This document shows positions 1-6,772 of a DNA stretch of 9,026 bases, one piece after another; the stretch's first letter is position 1, and every line of letters begins with the position of its first letter. The stretch is from Firmicutes bacterium UBA1768 (GTDB taxonomy: Bacteria; Bacillota; Clostridia; Peptostreptococcales; Anaerovoracaceae), in assembly GCA_002315335.1 (NCBI GenBank), contig DCGW01000089.1:2886-11911 (forward strand), given 5' to 3'. The notes beneath the pieces were generated by a model. That model was given only the letters and a program-made list of their open reading frames with translations. It was not told the DNA's origin and searched no databases. The translations under genes were made by a program, and so were the position numbers.

Positions 1-1175
1 CCTCCTTTGACCTGACAACGATGAAGGCATATAAGTTCAGTGACTATGCAAATGTTCATGTGACTGTGCCTGGAACCACGGAAGAATATCAAGTGGGTCC
101 TTATGGGGGTAAAACTGAAAAACAGTATATTGAAGACATGCAGAAATACTACAATCAGTTCTATCCGAATGAGTTAAACGACATCGATACCATAAAGGAT
201 TTAAATGAAAAGCTGACGGAATTATATCAGCGAGAACTCGATAATACTTCTAAGGCAGAGGAAGACTTAACCTGGTTCTACGACCAGAGCGTTGTTAACA
301 AGTTCAATTTGGCGAGAACCGTTGCAGAAAAAGCCGCAAAGGTTGCTGGAAAAATAACCGGAAATGAAAGCCTCGATACCACAGTGACAGCAGTTTTCGA
401 CCTGATAAAGTCCATCCTTTACACAACCGCTTCGTTTAATGAGGCGCTTCCAGAGCTGGTTACATACATTCACAAGCTCAATCCGGATGCAAAAATTGCT
501 ATAACAGGGTTGCCGCCGGCATTCTGTGACTACGCAATTAAGGTTACTGACAAATACACCATCAATGTTGCTGACCTCGTAATGCCATTCTACAAGATTA
601 TTAACAAGAAGATGCAGAAGATAGCTGCTGATAATAGCGACTACTGTGTGGCAATAGACATTACCAAGGCTGAAATGATTTCACAGCAGAACATGGGAGC
701 AATTTATGAAGCAGCTCAGCAGCTTCAGGGAAATAACAAAACCCTGAGCCCGGAGCTTACAACAAAATTATTTGCAGCTGGGTTAGTTTTACAATATGAG
801 ACAGAAAGTCAAAACCTTGATGCTGATACAATAGCTACGATAAAAAGTTATGCTTCAGGAATAACAAAGCTGAGCACACCTGACAGCTGTGGAAACCAGT
901 ACAGAATGACTGTAGACGCTCTGACCTTTGGAACAAGCGCTCTCACACAGATACCTCTTTCTCATCCATCTGAAGCAGGCCATGCTTACATCGCGAAACA
1001 GATTGACAATGCCTTTGACTTCACAATAGAAAAGAAGGGGATTATCAGAACCGCTCTTGAGAACCTCTGGAACGCAATCTTCAAAAATGATGGAAATTCA
1101 TTCTTTAAGAAGCTGTTTGGTTCTGGCTTTTCGAGTCTGTTCAGCGGCAACCTGATAGCGGAGATGTTCAAGTAA
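1..1175 (+). CDS. SGNH/GDSL-type hydrolase-like protein, 3' part (5' end outside window)
   Basis: The reading frame is open from the window edge (first full codon at 3) to TAA at 1173-1175. The Met codon at 21 has no ribosome binding site in front of it, so it is probably internal and the gene starts upstream. The segment at about 463-516, reading as YIHKLNPDAKIAITGLPPAF, resembles the 'helix, LNPDAKI, beta-strand, G' core of SGNH/GDSL esterases. Near the end, HPSEAGHAYIA (from 963) matches the block V region with the catalytic His. The nucleophile Ser (block I) would lie upstream and cannot be checked. The residue three before the block V His is Pro, not the usual Asp. Residues between these blocks are mostly helical and charged. 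About 50 residues after block V form a Phe/Leu/Lys-rich tail with no sortase motif. It would act on esters, perhaps at the cell surface, but substrate and location are unknown. The gene has its own terminator, so it is not in an operon with the EF-G gene. Fold assignment is moderately sure; specific function is not. Confidence 0.6.
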   Translation, partial: SFDLTTMKAYKFSDYANVHVTVPGTTEEYQVGPYGGKTEKQYIEDMQKYYNQFYPNELNDIDTIKDLNEKLTELYQRELDNTSKAEEDLTWFYDQSVVNKFNLARTVAEKAAKVAGKITGNESLDTTVTAVFDLIKSILYTTASFNEALPELVTYIHKLNPDAKIAITGLPPAFCDYAIKVTDKYTINVADLVMPFYKIINKKMQKIAADNSDYCVAIDITKAEMISQQNMGAIYEAAQQLQGNNKTLSPELTTKLFAAGLVLQYETESQNLDADTIATIKSYASGITKLSTPDSCGNQYRMTVDALTFGTSALTQIPLSHPSEAGHAYIAKQIDNAFDFTIEKKGIIRTALENLWNAIFKNDGNSFFKKLFGSGFSSLFSGNLIAEMFK

Positions 1176-1205
1176 CATTCTGTAAGACACAATAATAACA
1201 AATGC

Positions 1206-1234
1206 AAGGAGGTGCCCTGAGGGGTGCCTCTTTT
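1206..1234 (+). terminator. Intrinsic terminator after the SGNH-like gene
   Basis: A 9-bp GC-rich stem pairs 1209-1217 with 1222-1230 around the 4-nt loop 1218-1221. It contains two adjacent G-U pairs, and it can be extended by three pairs between 1206-1208 and the T run at 1231-1233. The run of T after the stem is short (TTTT, then CCCTT), so termination may be leaky. It sits about 30 nt after the stop codon and before the next promoter. Confidence 0.72.
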
Positions 1235-1280
1235 CCCTTCTCTGGCAATATTTTGCCTTAAAAGTGCTGAAAATTTCCTA

Positions 1281-1309
1281 TTTACGGATAAAGTATTAAA
1301 TGATATAAT
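1281..1309 (+). promoter_or_regulatory. Sigma-A-type promoter of the EF-G paralogue gene
   Basis: A perfect -10 hexamer TATAAT lies at 1304-1309. A -35 candidate TTTACG (4 of 6 to TTGACA) lies at 1281-1286, with an exact 17-nt spacer. Transcription would start near 1316, giving a leader of about 57 nt. A small inverted repeat GAGT-gtt-ACTC (1314-1324) overlaps the expected start point; it could be an operator or chance. Confidence 0.7.
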
Positions 1310-1372
1310 ATACGAGTGTTACTCAAATAACGGACAAAATAAAATTTAATATAAATAGGAGGAATCTCATTT

Positions 1373-3298
1373 ATGAAAGGCTATAATGGCGACAACATCA
1401 GAAACGTTGCACTCCTGGGACACGGCGGCTGCGGCAAAACCACATTCCTGGAAGCGGCTCTCCTCTCAACCGGAGTTATCAGCAGAATCGGTAAGGTTGA
1501 AGACGGAAACACAGTATCGGACTACGACAAAATGGAAATCGAAAAGGGTTACTCAATCTCAGCTTCCATCGTGCCGGTAGAATACAATAAAGTAAAGATT
1601 AACTTTATAGACACACCGGGTTTTTTCGACTTTGTGGGCGAAGTAAACTCAGCTATGGCAGCAGTAGATGCAGCAATGATTTTAGTAGATGCTTCTTCAG
1701 GTATTCAGGTTGGTACAGAAAAAGCATGGAATTCCTGCAAGCACTTCAATATGCCAAAGATGTTCATCCTTTCAAAAACAGACAAGGAAAACGTTGATAC
1801 AGACGCATTAATTGCAGAGCTCCAGGATAAGTTCGGTTCTTCTGTAGTAACATTAGACGACAAGGACTCTCTCGTAGAGGTTATCGCTGAAACAGACGAA
1901 GCTCTCATGGAAAAGTTCTTTGAAGGCGAAGAATTCACAGACGAAGAGTTCAACACAGGCCTCATGAAGGGCTTTGCTGAGGGTTCAATCGTGCCTGTAC
2001 TCACTTGCTCATCAATGCAGGGCGAAGGCATAAAAGAAATCTTAGACGCTGCAGTCAAGTTCGTTCCAAAGGCAAGCGCTCATGCACCATATAAGACAGT
2101 AGACGGCAAGGAAATCGAAGCAAGTGCTTCAGGCAAGCCAATCGGTTTCGTATTCAAGACTATTGCTGACCCATTCCTCGGAAAAATCAACCTCGTTAAG
2201 GTTATTTCAGGTAAGCTTTCATCAGGCATGGAAATGTACAATGCAAGAGCAGAAAAGGCAGAAAAAATCGCGTCTATCTTCTATCTCAGAGGAAAGACAC
2301 AGGGAGACTGCCCGGGTGCTGAAGCAGGCGACATCGTAGCAGTTGCAAAAATGCAGTACGCTCAGACAGGCGATACACTTTGTGAAAAAGCTAACTTAGT
2401 TGAGCTTCCAGGCGTTGAATTCCCGAAGCCGGCTCTCTTTATCGCAATCGAGCCTAAGAACAAGGGCGAAGACGAAAAGGTTGGTTCAGGCGTTCACAAG
2501 CTCACTGAAGAAGACCCATCATTCGTATTAGAAAGAAACGTTGAAACAAAGCAGACTCTCCTCGGTGGTCAGGGCGAAATCCAGTTAGGTATCGTTCAGG
2601 CTAAGCTTAAGGAAAAGTTTGGCGTTGAGGTTCAGACTATAGAACAGAAAATCGCTTACAGAGAAACAATCAAGGGTAACTCAGACGTTCAGGGTAAGCA
2701 CAAGAAGCAGTCAGGCGGCGCAGGTCAGTACGGCGACGTTCACATCAGATTCAGCCCATCACAGGAAGAATTCGAGTTCTCAGAAGAGCTCTTTGGCGGT
2801 TCAATTCCTAAGAACTACGTTCCGGCTATCGAAAAGGGTCTCGTAGAATCAATGCAGAAGGGCCCTCTCGCAGGCTGCAAGGTAGTAAACATTAAGGCTG
2901 TCCTTTACGATGGTTCATATCACGATGTAGACTCCAACGAAATGGCGTTCAAGATTGCTGCTTCATTAGCCTTCAAGAAGGGTATCGTTGAAGCTAAGCC
3001 GTGTCTCTTAGAGCCTGTAATGCACCTCGACATTACAGTTCCTGACGACTACATGGGCGATGTAATGGGCGACATGAACAAGAGAAGAGGTAAGATCCTC
3101 GGTATGGAACCTCTCGCAGGCGGTGGACAGAAGCTCATGGCTGAGGCTCCACAGGCTGAACTCTTCGACTATGCTATCGTATTAAGATCAATGACTCAGG
3201 CAAGAGGAAGCTTCGAGATGAACTTTGAAAGATACGAAGAAGTTCCTGCACACTTAGCTGACAAGATCATCAAGGAATACGCAGCAGAACAGGAATAG
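1373..3298 (+). CDS. fusA: Elongation factor G-like translational GTPase (EF-G paralogue, compact G domain)
   Basis: This 641-residue protein has the EF-G domain order. The G domain spans about 1-235: P-loop GHGGCGKTT at 16-24, switch I Ser61, DTPGFFDF at 80-87, SKTD at 134-137, G5 near 211-215. Domain II is about 250-330 and III about 350-425. Domain IV has SGGAGQYGDV from 447 and the YHDVDSNEMAFK region around 515-527. Domain V follows to the end. It is about 50 residues shorter than usual EF-G because the G' insert between about 155 and 168 is nearly gone. The catalytic-loop His is Phe84, and NKxD is SKTD. The family binds the ribosome and hydrolyses GTP; this branch resembles the clostridial second EF-G rather than the main translocase, so 'fusA' is a family-level label. 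The start is set by AGGAGG at 1357-1362, 10 nt before ATG. All 12 Arg codons are AGA, suggesting high expression. It is monocistronic between its own promoter and terminator. Whether it translocates, recycles ribosomes or does something else cannot be told. Confidence 0.9.
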   Translation: MKGYNGDNIRNVALLGHGGCGKTTFLEAALLSTGVISRIGKVEDGNTVSDYDKMEIEKGYSISASIVPVEYNKVKINFIDTPGFFDFVGEVNSAMAAVDAAMILVDASSGIQVGTEKAWNSCKHFNMPKMFILSKTDKENVDTDALIAELQDKFGSSVVTLDDKDSLVEVIAETDEALMEKFFEGEEFTDEEFNTGLMKGFAEGSIVPVLTCSSMQGEGIKEILDAAVKFVPKASAHAPYKTVDGKEIEASASGKPIGFVFKTIADPFLGKINLVKVISGKLSSGMEMYNARAEKAEKIASIFYLRGKTQGDCPGAEAGDIVAVAKMQYAQTGDTLCEKANLVELPGVEFPKPALFIAIEPKNKGEDEKVGSGVHKLTEEDPSFVLERNVETKQTLLGGQGEIQLGIVQAKLKEKFGVEVQTIEQKIAYRETIKGNSDVQGKHKKQSGGAGQYGDVHIRFSPSQEEFEFSEELFGGSIPKNYVPAIEKGLVESMQKGPLAGCKVVNIKAVLYDGSYHDVDSNEMAFKIAASLAFKKGIVEAKPCLLEPVMHLDITVPDDYMGDVMGDMNKRRGKILGMEPLAGGGQKLMAEAPQAELFDYAIVLRSMTQARGSFEMNFERYEEVPAHLADKIIKEYAAEQE

Positions 3299-3325
3299 TT
3301 TGAATTGCATAACAAAATGACTTAT

Positions 3326-3360
3326 AAAAGGCTGTCGCAGTAGTTGCGATGGCCTTTTTT
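3326..3360 (+). terminator. Strong intrinsic terminator after the EF-G paralogue gene
   Basis: A 14-bp stem without bulges pairs 3326-3339 with 3345-3358, with two central G-U pairs and a 5-nt loop (3340-3344). The 3' arm ends in a run of six T (3355-3360). It starts 27 nt after the stop codon and separates this unit from the ctsR operon. Confidence 0.9.
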
Positions 3361-3494
3361 CGCGGAGTCGGAGGATTGTTGCAAAGCTTACAGTGGGATA
3401 ATAGCGCAACATCCGAGATATGAATGTACACACAAAAGGGACTTTACCAATGATTAGATTAGAAAACTCAGAAAAATTTTTTGTTTTAGTAAAT

Positions 3495-3532
3495 GACAGA
3501 CATTTTTATAGAAAAACATGAAAATGTCTGTC
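3495..3532. repeat. 38-bp palindrome, copy 1
   Basis: GACAGACATTTT (3495-3506) is repeated perfectly inverted as AAAATGTCTGTC (3521-3532). Three further inner pairs (3507-3509 with 3518-3520, one of them G-T) extend the arms to 15 bp around an 8-nt loop (3510-3517). No T run follows, so it is not a rho-independent terminator. It is the same length and design as copy 2, with different loop sequence and different inner pairs. It could be a regulator binding site, a cruciform or structured RNA, or a small REP-like repeat. Confidence 0.85.
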
Positions 3533-3631
3533 TCTGAACTGAAAAAAGCCGAAAATCAAGGGGATTTTTTCTTCAAGAGGACTGAATTTGAGTATAAATG
3601 CTTAATAAATGGAAAATTATGGTAATTTGCC

Positions 3632-3650
3632 GCCTAAAATAGCCTAAAAT
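3632..3650. repeat. Short tandem direct repeat GCCTAAAAT x2
   Basis: GCCTAAAAT occurs at 3632-3640 and again at 3642-3650, a period of 10 bp, which is about one helical turn. It lies between the two palindromes. It could be paired protein contacts on one DNA face or chance in AT-rich DNA. Confidence 0.4.
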
Positions 3651-3670
3651 CGACTGATAGCCGGAAAAAA

Positions 3671-3708
3671 GACAGACATTTTTGCCCAATTAAGCAAAAG
3701 TGTCTGTC
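3671..3708. repeat. 38-bp palindrome, copy 2
   Basis: GACAGACATTTTTGC (3671-3685) pairs with GCAAAAGTGTCTGTC (3694-3708). This gives 15 bp with a single G-T pair, around an 8-nt loop (3686-3693). The outer 13 nt of the left arm are identical to copy 1, and the inner pairs differ but stay complementary. It begins 176 bp after the start of copy 1 and ends 38 bp before the ctsR -35 hexamer. Position and design suggest a DNA-level element upstream of the promoter. Confidence 0.85.
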
Positions 3709-3746
3709 AAATGACCAAACAAAGCATTTCGCTTCACAATTTTTAG

Positions 3747-3775
3747 TTGAAATCTGAGATAGAACAGCGTATAAT
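3747..3775 (+). promoter_or_regulatory. Sigma-A-type promoter of the ctsR operon
   Basis: TTGAAA (3747-3752, 5 of 6 to consensus) and a perfect TATAAT (3770-3775) are separated by 17 nt. Transcription should start near 3782, inside the CtsR operator that directly follows the -10 hexamer. The leader to the ctsR ATG is then about 88 nt and includes a perfect 10-bp palindrome GCTGATCAGC (3798-3807) of unknown meaning. Confidence 0.9.
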
Positions 3776-3792
3776 GGTCAAAGAAAGTCAAA
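3776..3792 (+). promoter_or_regulatory. CtsR operator (CtsR box)
   Basis: GGTCAAAGAAAGTCAAA is a full match to the known CtsR heptad repeat (A/G)GTCAAA-NAN-(A/G)GTCAAA. It abuts the -10 hexamer and covers the expected start point, so bound CtsR would block RNA polymerase. It implies autoregulation of ctsR and heat/stress induction of the whole operon. No second full box was found in the spacer. Confidence 0.95.
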
Positions 3793-3869
3793 AGCAAGCT
3801 GATCAGCAGAGATTTGATGATAATATAAAATCACAGTGACAGCAGCAGTTATAGAGAAAAGAGGAAGTT

Positions 3870-4340
3870 ATGGCAAAGATGAGCGACCTTATCGAGGTCT
3901 TTATTAAAGAACTGCTTGAGGATAGCTTAGGCGAGATAGTCGAAATTCAACGAAACGAATTGGCCGGATATTTTAAGTGCGCCCCATCGCAGATTAATTA
4001 CGTCCTGTCCACGAGATTTTCTGTGGACAGAGGCTACCTTATAGAAAGCCAGAGAGGCGGCGGAGGCTCAATAAAAATAATCAGACTTGAGCTTGAAGAG
4101 GAAGACTTCCTTACAAGAATAATGCGGGAGGTAGGCGACAGCATAACTCAGCTCAAGGCCGAGCAGACCGTCGACTTACTAAAAGAAAGAGAAGTAATCA
4201 CAGGCAGAGAGGCCAACCTTATGAAGTCCGCATCGGCGGACAGGTCGTTGATCGGGCCTGTTAACCTTAGAAATCAGCTTAGGGCAAACCTTCTTAAAAA
4301 CATGCTGGTTACTCTGAAAGAAAAGGAAGGGGAAGAATAA
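3870..4340 (+). CDS. ctsR: CtsR, class III heat-shock repressor
   Basis: This 156-residue protein is close to the usual CtsR length (about 153-155). It is a cytoplasmic dimeric repressor of clp genes that binds the tandem heptad operator. Residues about 4-75 form the winged helix-turn-helix, including [11 protein letters not shown] at 41-51 and the beta-wing R62-GGGG (63-66), the glycine-rich heat-sensing tip. Arg62 matches the wing Arg phosphorylated by McsB in Geobacillus/Bacillus CtsR. The C-terminal part (about 80-156) is the helical dimerisation domain, with the conserved [13 protein letters not shown] segment near the end. The start ATG follows GAGG (3861-3864) at 5 nt; Met4 is a possible alternative start but is less well spaced from that site. 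The stop overlaps the clpC ATG (TAATG). No mcsA or mcsB follows, so how CtsR is inactivated here is open. Confidence 0.96.
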   Translation: MAKMSDLIEVFIKELLEDSLGEIVEIQRNELAGYFKCAPSQINYVLSTRFSVDRGYLIESQRGGGGSIKIIRLELEEEDFLTRIMREVGDSITQLKAEQTVDLLKEREVITGREANLMKSASADRSLIGPVNLRNQLRANLLKNMLVTLKEKEGEE

Positions 4341-6772
4341 TGGAATTAGGCAAATTTACACAGGAAGCAAAATTGGCTCTCGATGCGGCGCGAGACGAAG
4401 CCGTAGCTATGGGGCATAGTCTCATCGGCAGCGAGCATATCTTCCTTGGAATATTAAAAAGCGAAAGTCAGGTTTCTGCGGCGTTTAAGAATGCCGGAAT
4501 AACCGCAGAAATAATAAGAGCGAGAATAACCGACCTTGTGGGAATGGGCTCGGGCTCGGCAACAAGACTGCTGGGCTTTTCACAGAGAACAGTGCAGATA
4601 TTTGAAATATCGAAGATGATAGCAGCACAGATGGGCAGAGATGCAATAGGCATAGAGCACCTGATGGTGGGAATTATAAGAGAAGGCAAGGGACTTGCGG
4701 TAAAGCTGCTAAACGACATGAACGTCAACCTCGCATCTCTTGAGAAGGACATTCTCGAAATAGCCAAAAAAGCAGAGAAGGAAGAAAAAAAGGCCAGAGA
4801 GCGGGAAAACTCCATGCTTATCAAGTACGGCATAGACCTCAACGAGGAGGCAAAAAAAGGAAAGCTCGACCCTGTAGTCGGCAGAGAAAAGGAGATAAAC
4901 AGAGTAATACAGATACTCAGCAGAAGAACCAAAAATAACCCGTGCATGGTTGGCGAGCCGGGAGTCGGAAAAACTGCGGTAGCAGAAGGTCTTGCCCAGA
5001 GAATTGTGGCGGGAGACGTACCTGACGGTCTGCGAAAGAAGAGGGTTATTCTTCTCGACCTGCCGGGTCTGGTTGCAGGCTCAAAGTTCAGAGGCGAATT
5101 TGAAGAGAGGATGAAGCAGGCTCTGAAGGAAGCGCAGAATGACGGCAATGTTATACTCTTTGTAGATGAAATGCACACTGTTATCGGTGCAGGTGGAGGA
5201 GACGGCTCAATAGACGCTTCAAATATTCTTAAGCCGGCACTCACAAAGGGCGATGTTCAGGTTTTAGGAGCCACTACATATAGTGAGTATAGAAAAAAGG
5301 TTGAAAAGGACCCTGCACTTGAGAGAAGGTTTCAGCAGGTTAAGGTTGAGGAGCCTACACAGGAAGAAGCCATTGATATACTGAATGGTCTGAAAAAGCA
5401 TTACGAAGACCACCACGCTGTCAAAATCACAAACGGAGCTATTCTGGCGGCAGTAAATCTTTCCGCAAGATATGTAACAGACAGGTTCCTGCCGGACAAG
5501 GCTGTCGACCTTATGGACGAGGCTGCGGCGAGGATAAAGCTTGCGGTTTATGTCAGGACAGACAAGGCTTATGAGTTAGAGGATGAGCTTACAAAGCTGC
5601 AGGCTCAGCTTGAGGATGCAGAAAACACAGGAAACCAGCTTGAAGCTGATGCTCTGAAGGAAAAGGAAGCTGAGCTAAATAAGGAAATTGAGGCTGAAGA
5701 AATCAGAATGAGGGAGGCTGCGGCGGATAAGGCTGTAGTGACTGAAGAAGATGTTGCTTCAATAGTATCTGGCTGGACAGGAATTCCGGTTGAAAAGCTG
5801 AACCAGAGCGAAACTGAAAAGCTGCTCAACATAGAGAACAAGTTAAAGGAAAGAATTGTGGGTCAGGAAGAGCCTATCGTTGCAATTTCAAGGGCGATAA
5901 GGCGTGCAAGAGTGGGTCTTAAGGACCCGAAGAGGCCGGTCGGCTCCTTCCTCTTCTTAGGACCTACGGGCGTGGGAAAGACCGAGGTTTGCAAGGCTCT
6001 GGCGGATGCGCTGTTCGGCGATGAAGAGTCAATAATCCGTCTTGATATGTCCGAATACATGGAAAAGCATTCGGTGTCGAGGCTGATAGGTTCGCCTCCG
6101 GGCTATATCGGCTATGAAGAGGGCGGACAGCTCTGCGAAAAGGTGAGGCGTAAGCCATACTCAATTATTCTGTTAGACGAGATAGAAAAGGCCCATCCGG
6201 ACGTGTTCAATATTCTTCTCCAGATGATGGAGGACGGCAGGCTTTCCGACTCAAAGGGCAAGACAGCCGACTTCAAAAATGCAGTAATAATCATGACCTC
6301 AAATGTAGGCGCTCACAGAATAAAGAAGCAGAAAACCGTTGGATTTGCAGCGGGTGATGACCTCGAAGAAAAGATGAATGCCTATGAAAAAATGAAGGAC
6401 AATATAATGGACGAGCTCAAGAAAAGCTTCAGACCGGAGTTTTTGAACAGGCTCGACGAGATTATAGTTTTCCATAACTTAGGCAAAGAGGAAATAAGAA
6501 GCATTACTGACCTCATGGTAGAGGAGCTCAGGAAGAGAGCTGTGGAGCTTGGAATGGACCTTGAGGTTACTGAGGCCGCAAAGAACAGGATTTTTGAAGA
6601 GGGCTTTGACGAGCAGTACGGCGCAAGACCTCTCAGACGAGCAATTACAAGACTGGTTGAGGACAGGTTTGCGGAGGCTATACTTAAAAACGATGTCAAG
6701 CCGGGACAGAAGGCTGTAGTCGATGCGGAAGATGGAAAAATTGTACTCAAAGGAGTGGAAATATATGGCTAA
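4340..6772 (+). CDS. clpC: ClpC, Hsp100/AAA+ unfoldase (ClpP partner)
   Basis: This 810-residue protein is as long as Bacillus ClpC. It unfolds substrates with ATP and feeds them to ClpP in the cytoplasm. The N domain (about 1-145) has two Clp_N repeats with GSEHI and GIEHL motifs; Glu32 and Glu106 match the phospho-arginine pocket residues of B. subtilis ClpC. D1 has Walker A GEPGVGKT (205-212) and Walker B VILFVDE (271-277). A charged coiled-coil middle domain (about 408-485) follows, then D2 with Walker A GPTGVGKT (541-548) and Walker B IILLDE (609-614). The VGF ClpP-docking tripeptide is at 667-669. The middle domain lacks the EFEKAA-like UVR segment of Bacillus ClpC (here [10 protein letters not shown], from 432), which may change adaptor binding. 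The start overlaps the ctsR stop by 1 nt, indicating translational coupling; purine-rich GGAAGGGGAAG lies just upstream. Expression should follow CtsR control. Confidence 0.97.
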   Translation: MELGKFTQEAKLALDAARDEAVAMGHSLIGSEHIFLGILKSESQVSAAFKNAGITAEIIRARITDLVGMGSGSATRLLGFSQRTVQIFEISKMIAAQMGRDAIGIEHLMVGIIREGKGLAVKLLNDMNVNLASLEKDILEIAKKAEKEEKKARERENSMLIKYGIDLNEEAKKGKLDPVVGREKEINRVIQILSRRTKNNPCMVGEPGVGKTAVAEGLAQRIVAGDVPDGLRKKRVILLDLPGLVAGSKFRGEFEERMKQALKEAQNDGNVILFVDEMHTVIGAGGGDGSIDASNILKPALTKGDVQVLGATTYSEYRKKVEKDPALERRFQQVKVEEPTQEEAIDILNGLKKHYEDHHAVKITNGAILAAVNLSARYVTDRFLPDKAVDLMDEAAARIKLAVYVRTDKAYELEDELTKLQAQLEDAENTGNQLEADALKEKEAELNKEIEAEEIRMREAAADKAVVTEEDVASIVSGWTGIPVEKLNQSETEKLLNIENKLKERIVGQEEPIVAISRAIRRARVGLKDPKRPVGSFLFLGPTGVGKTEVCKALADALFGDEESIIRLDMSEYMEKHSVSRLIGSPPGYIGYEEGGQLCEKVRRKPYSIILLDEIEKAHPDVFNILLQMMEDGRLSDSKGKTADFKNAVIIMTSNVGAHRIKKQKTVGFAAGDDLEEKMNAYEKMKDNIMDELKKSFRPEFLNRLDEIIVFHNLGKEEIRSITDLMVEELRKRAVELGMDLEVTEAAKNRIFEEGFDEQYGARPLRRAITRLVEDRFAEAILKNDVKPGQKAVVDAEDGKIVLKGVEIYG
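6749..6755 (+). promoter_or_regulatory. Ribosome binding site that fixes the radA start
   Basis: AAAGGAG lies inside the 3' end of clpC, 9 nt before the ATG at 6765. The longer in-frame start at 6723 has no such site and would add 14 residues not seen in the family, so 6765 is preferred. The resulting protein begins [11 protein letters not shown], as expected for RadA. Confidence 0.85.

Larger units (their letters stand above)
3361..3746. other. Non-coding spacer between the EF-G unit and the ctsR operon
   Basis: This AT-rich stretch has no convincing gene. It contains two 38-bp palindromes (listed separately) and a short tandem direct repeat. It also holds a weak imperfect hairpin (3373-3382 with 3406-3414, 9 pairs, one bulge) and a short stem AAAATC/GATTTT (3552-3557 with 3563-3568). 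A 23-codon reading frame (3450-3521) has a possible AAAGGG ribosome binding site but runs into the first palindrome, so I do not call it. The stretch lies after a strong terminator and before the ctsR promoter, so it is probably not transcribed from either neighbour. Confidence 0.6.

Noticed and set aside
3379..3402. TTGCAA followed by GATAAT as a promoter in the spacer
   Set aside because: The spacing is only 12 nt, too short for a sigma-A promoter, and no gene follows.
3373..3414. Imperfect hairpin TGTTGC/GCAACA after the EF-G terminator
   Set aside because: It has a 23-nt loop and a bulge, with no T run and no second copy; this is weak and may be chance.
3450..3521. A 23-codon reading frame (MIRLENSEKFFVLV...) with AAAGGG 9 nt upstream
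   Set aside because: It is too short to support without homologues, no good promoter precedes it, and its 3' end is made of the palindrome arm, so it is more likely chance.
3552..3570. AAAATC/GATTTT short stem followed by T as a terminator
   Set aside because: It is an AT-rich 6-bp stem lying in DNA with no gene ending nearby; it would be too weak.
3706..3720. A possible second CtsR box beginning GTCAAA just after palindrome copy 2
   Set aside because: Only one half matches; the second heptad would read CCAAACA, far from (A/G)GTCAAA.
4468..5244. Long open frame on the - strand opposite clpC
   Set aside because: It is antisense to conserved AAA+ coding sequence, Ser/Pro/Leu-rich as expected for a shadow frame, and shows no family resemblance.
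6723..6764. Longer start for RadA inside clpC
   Set aside because: It has no ribosome binding site, and the added residues are unlike RadA N-termini; 6765 has AAAGGAG at 9 nt.
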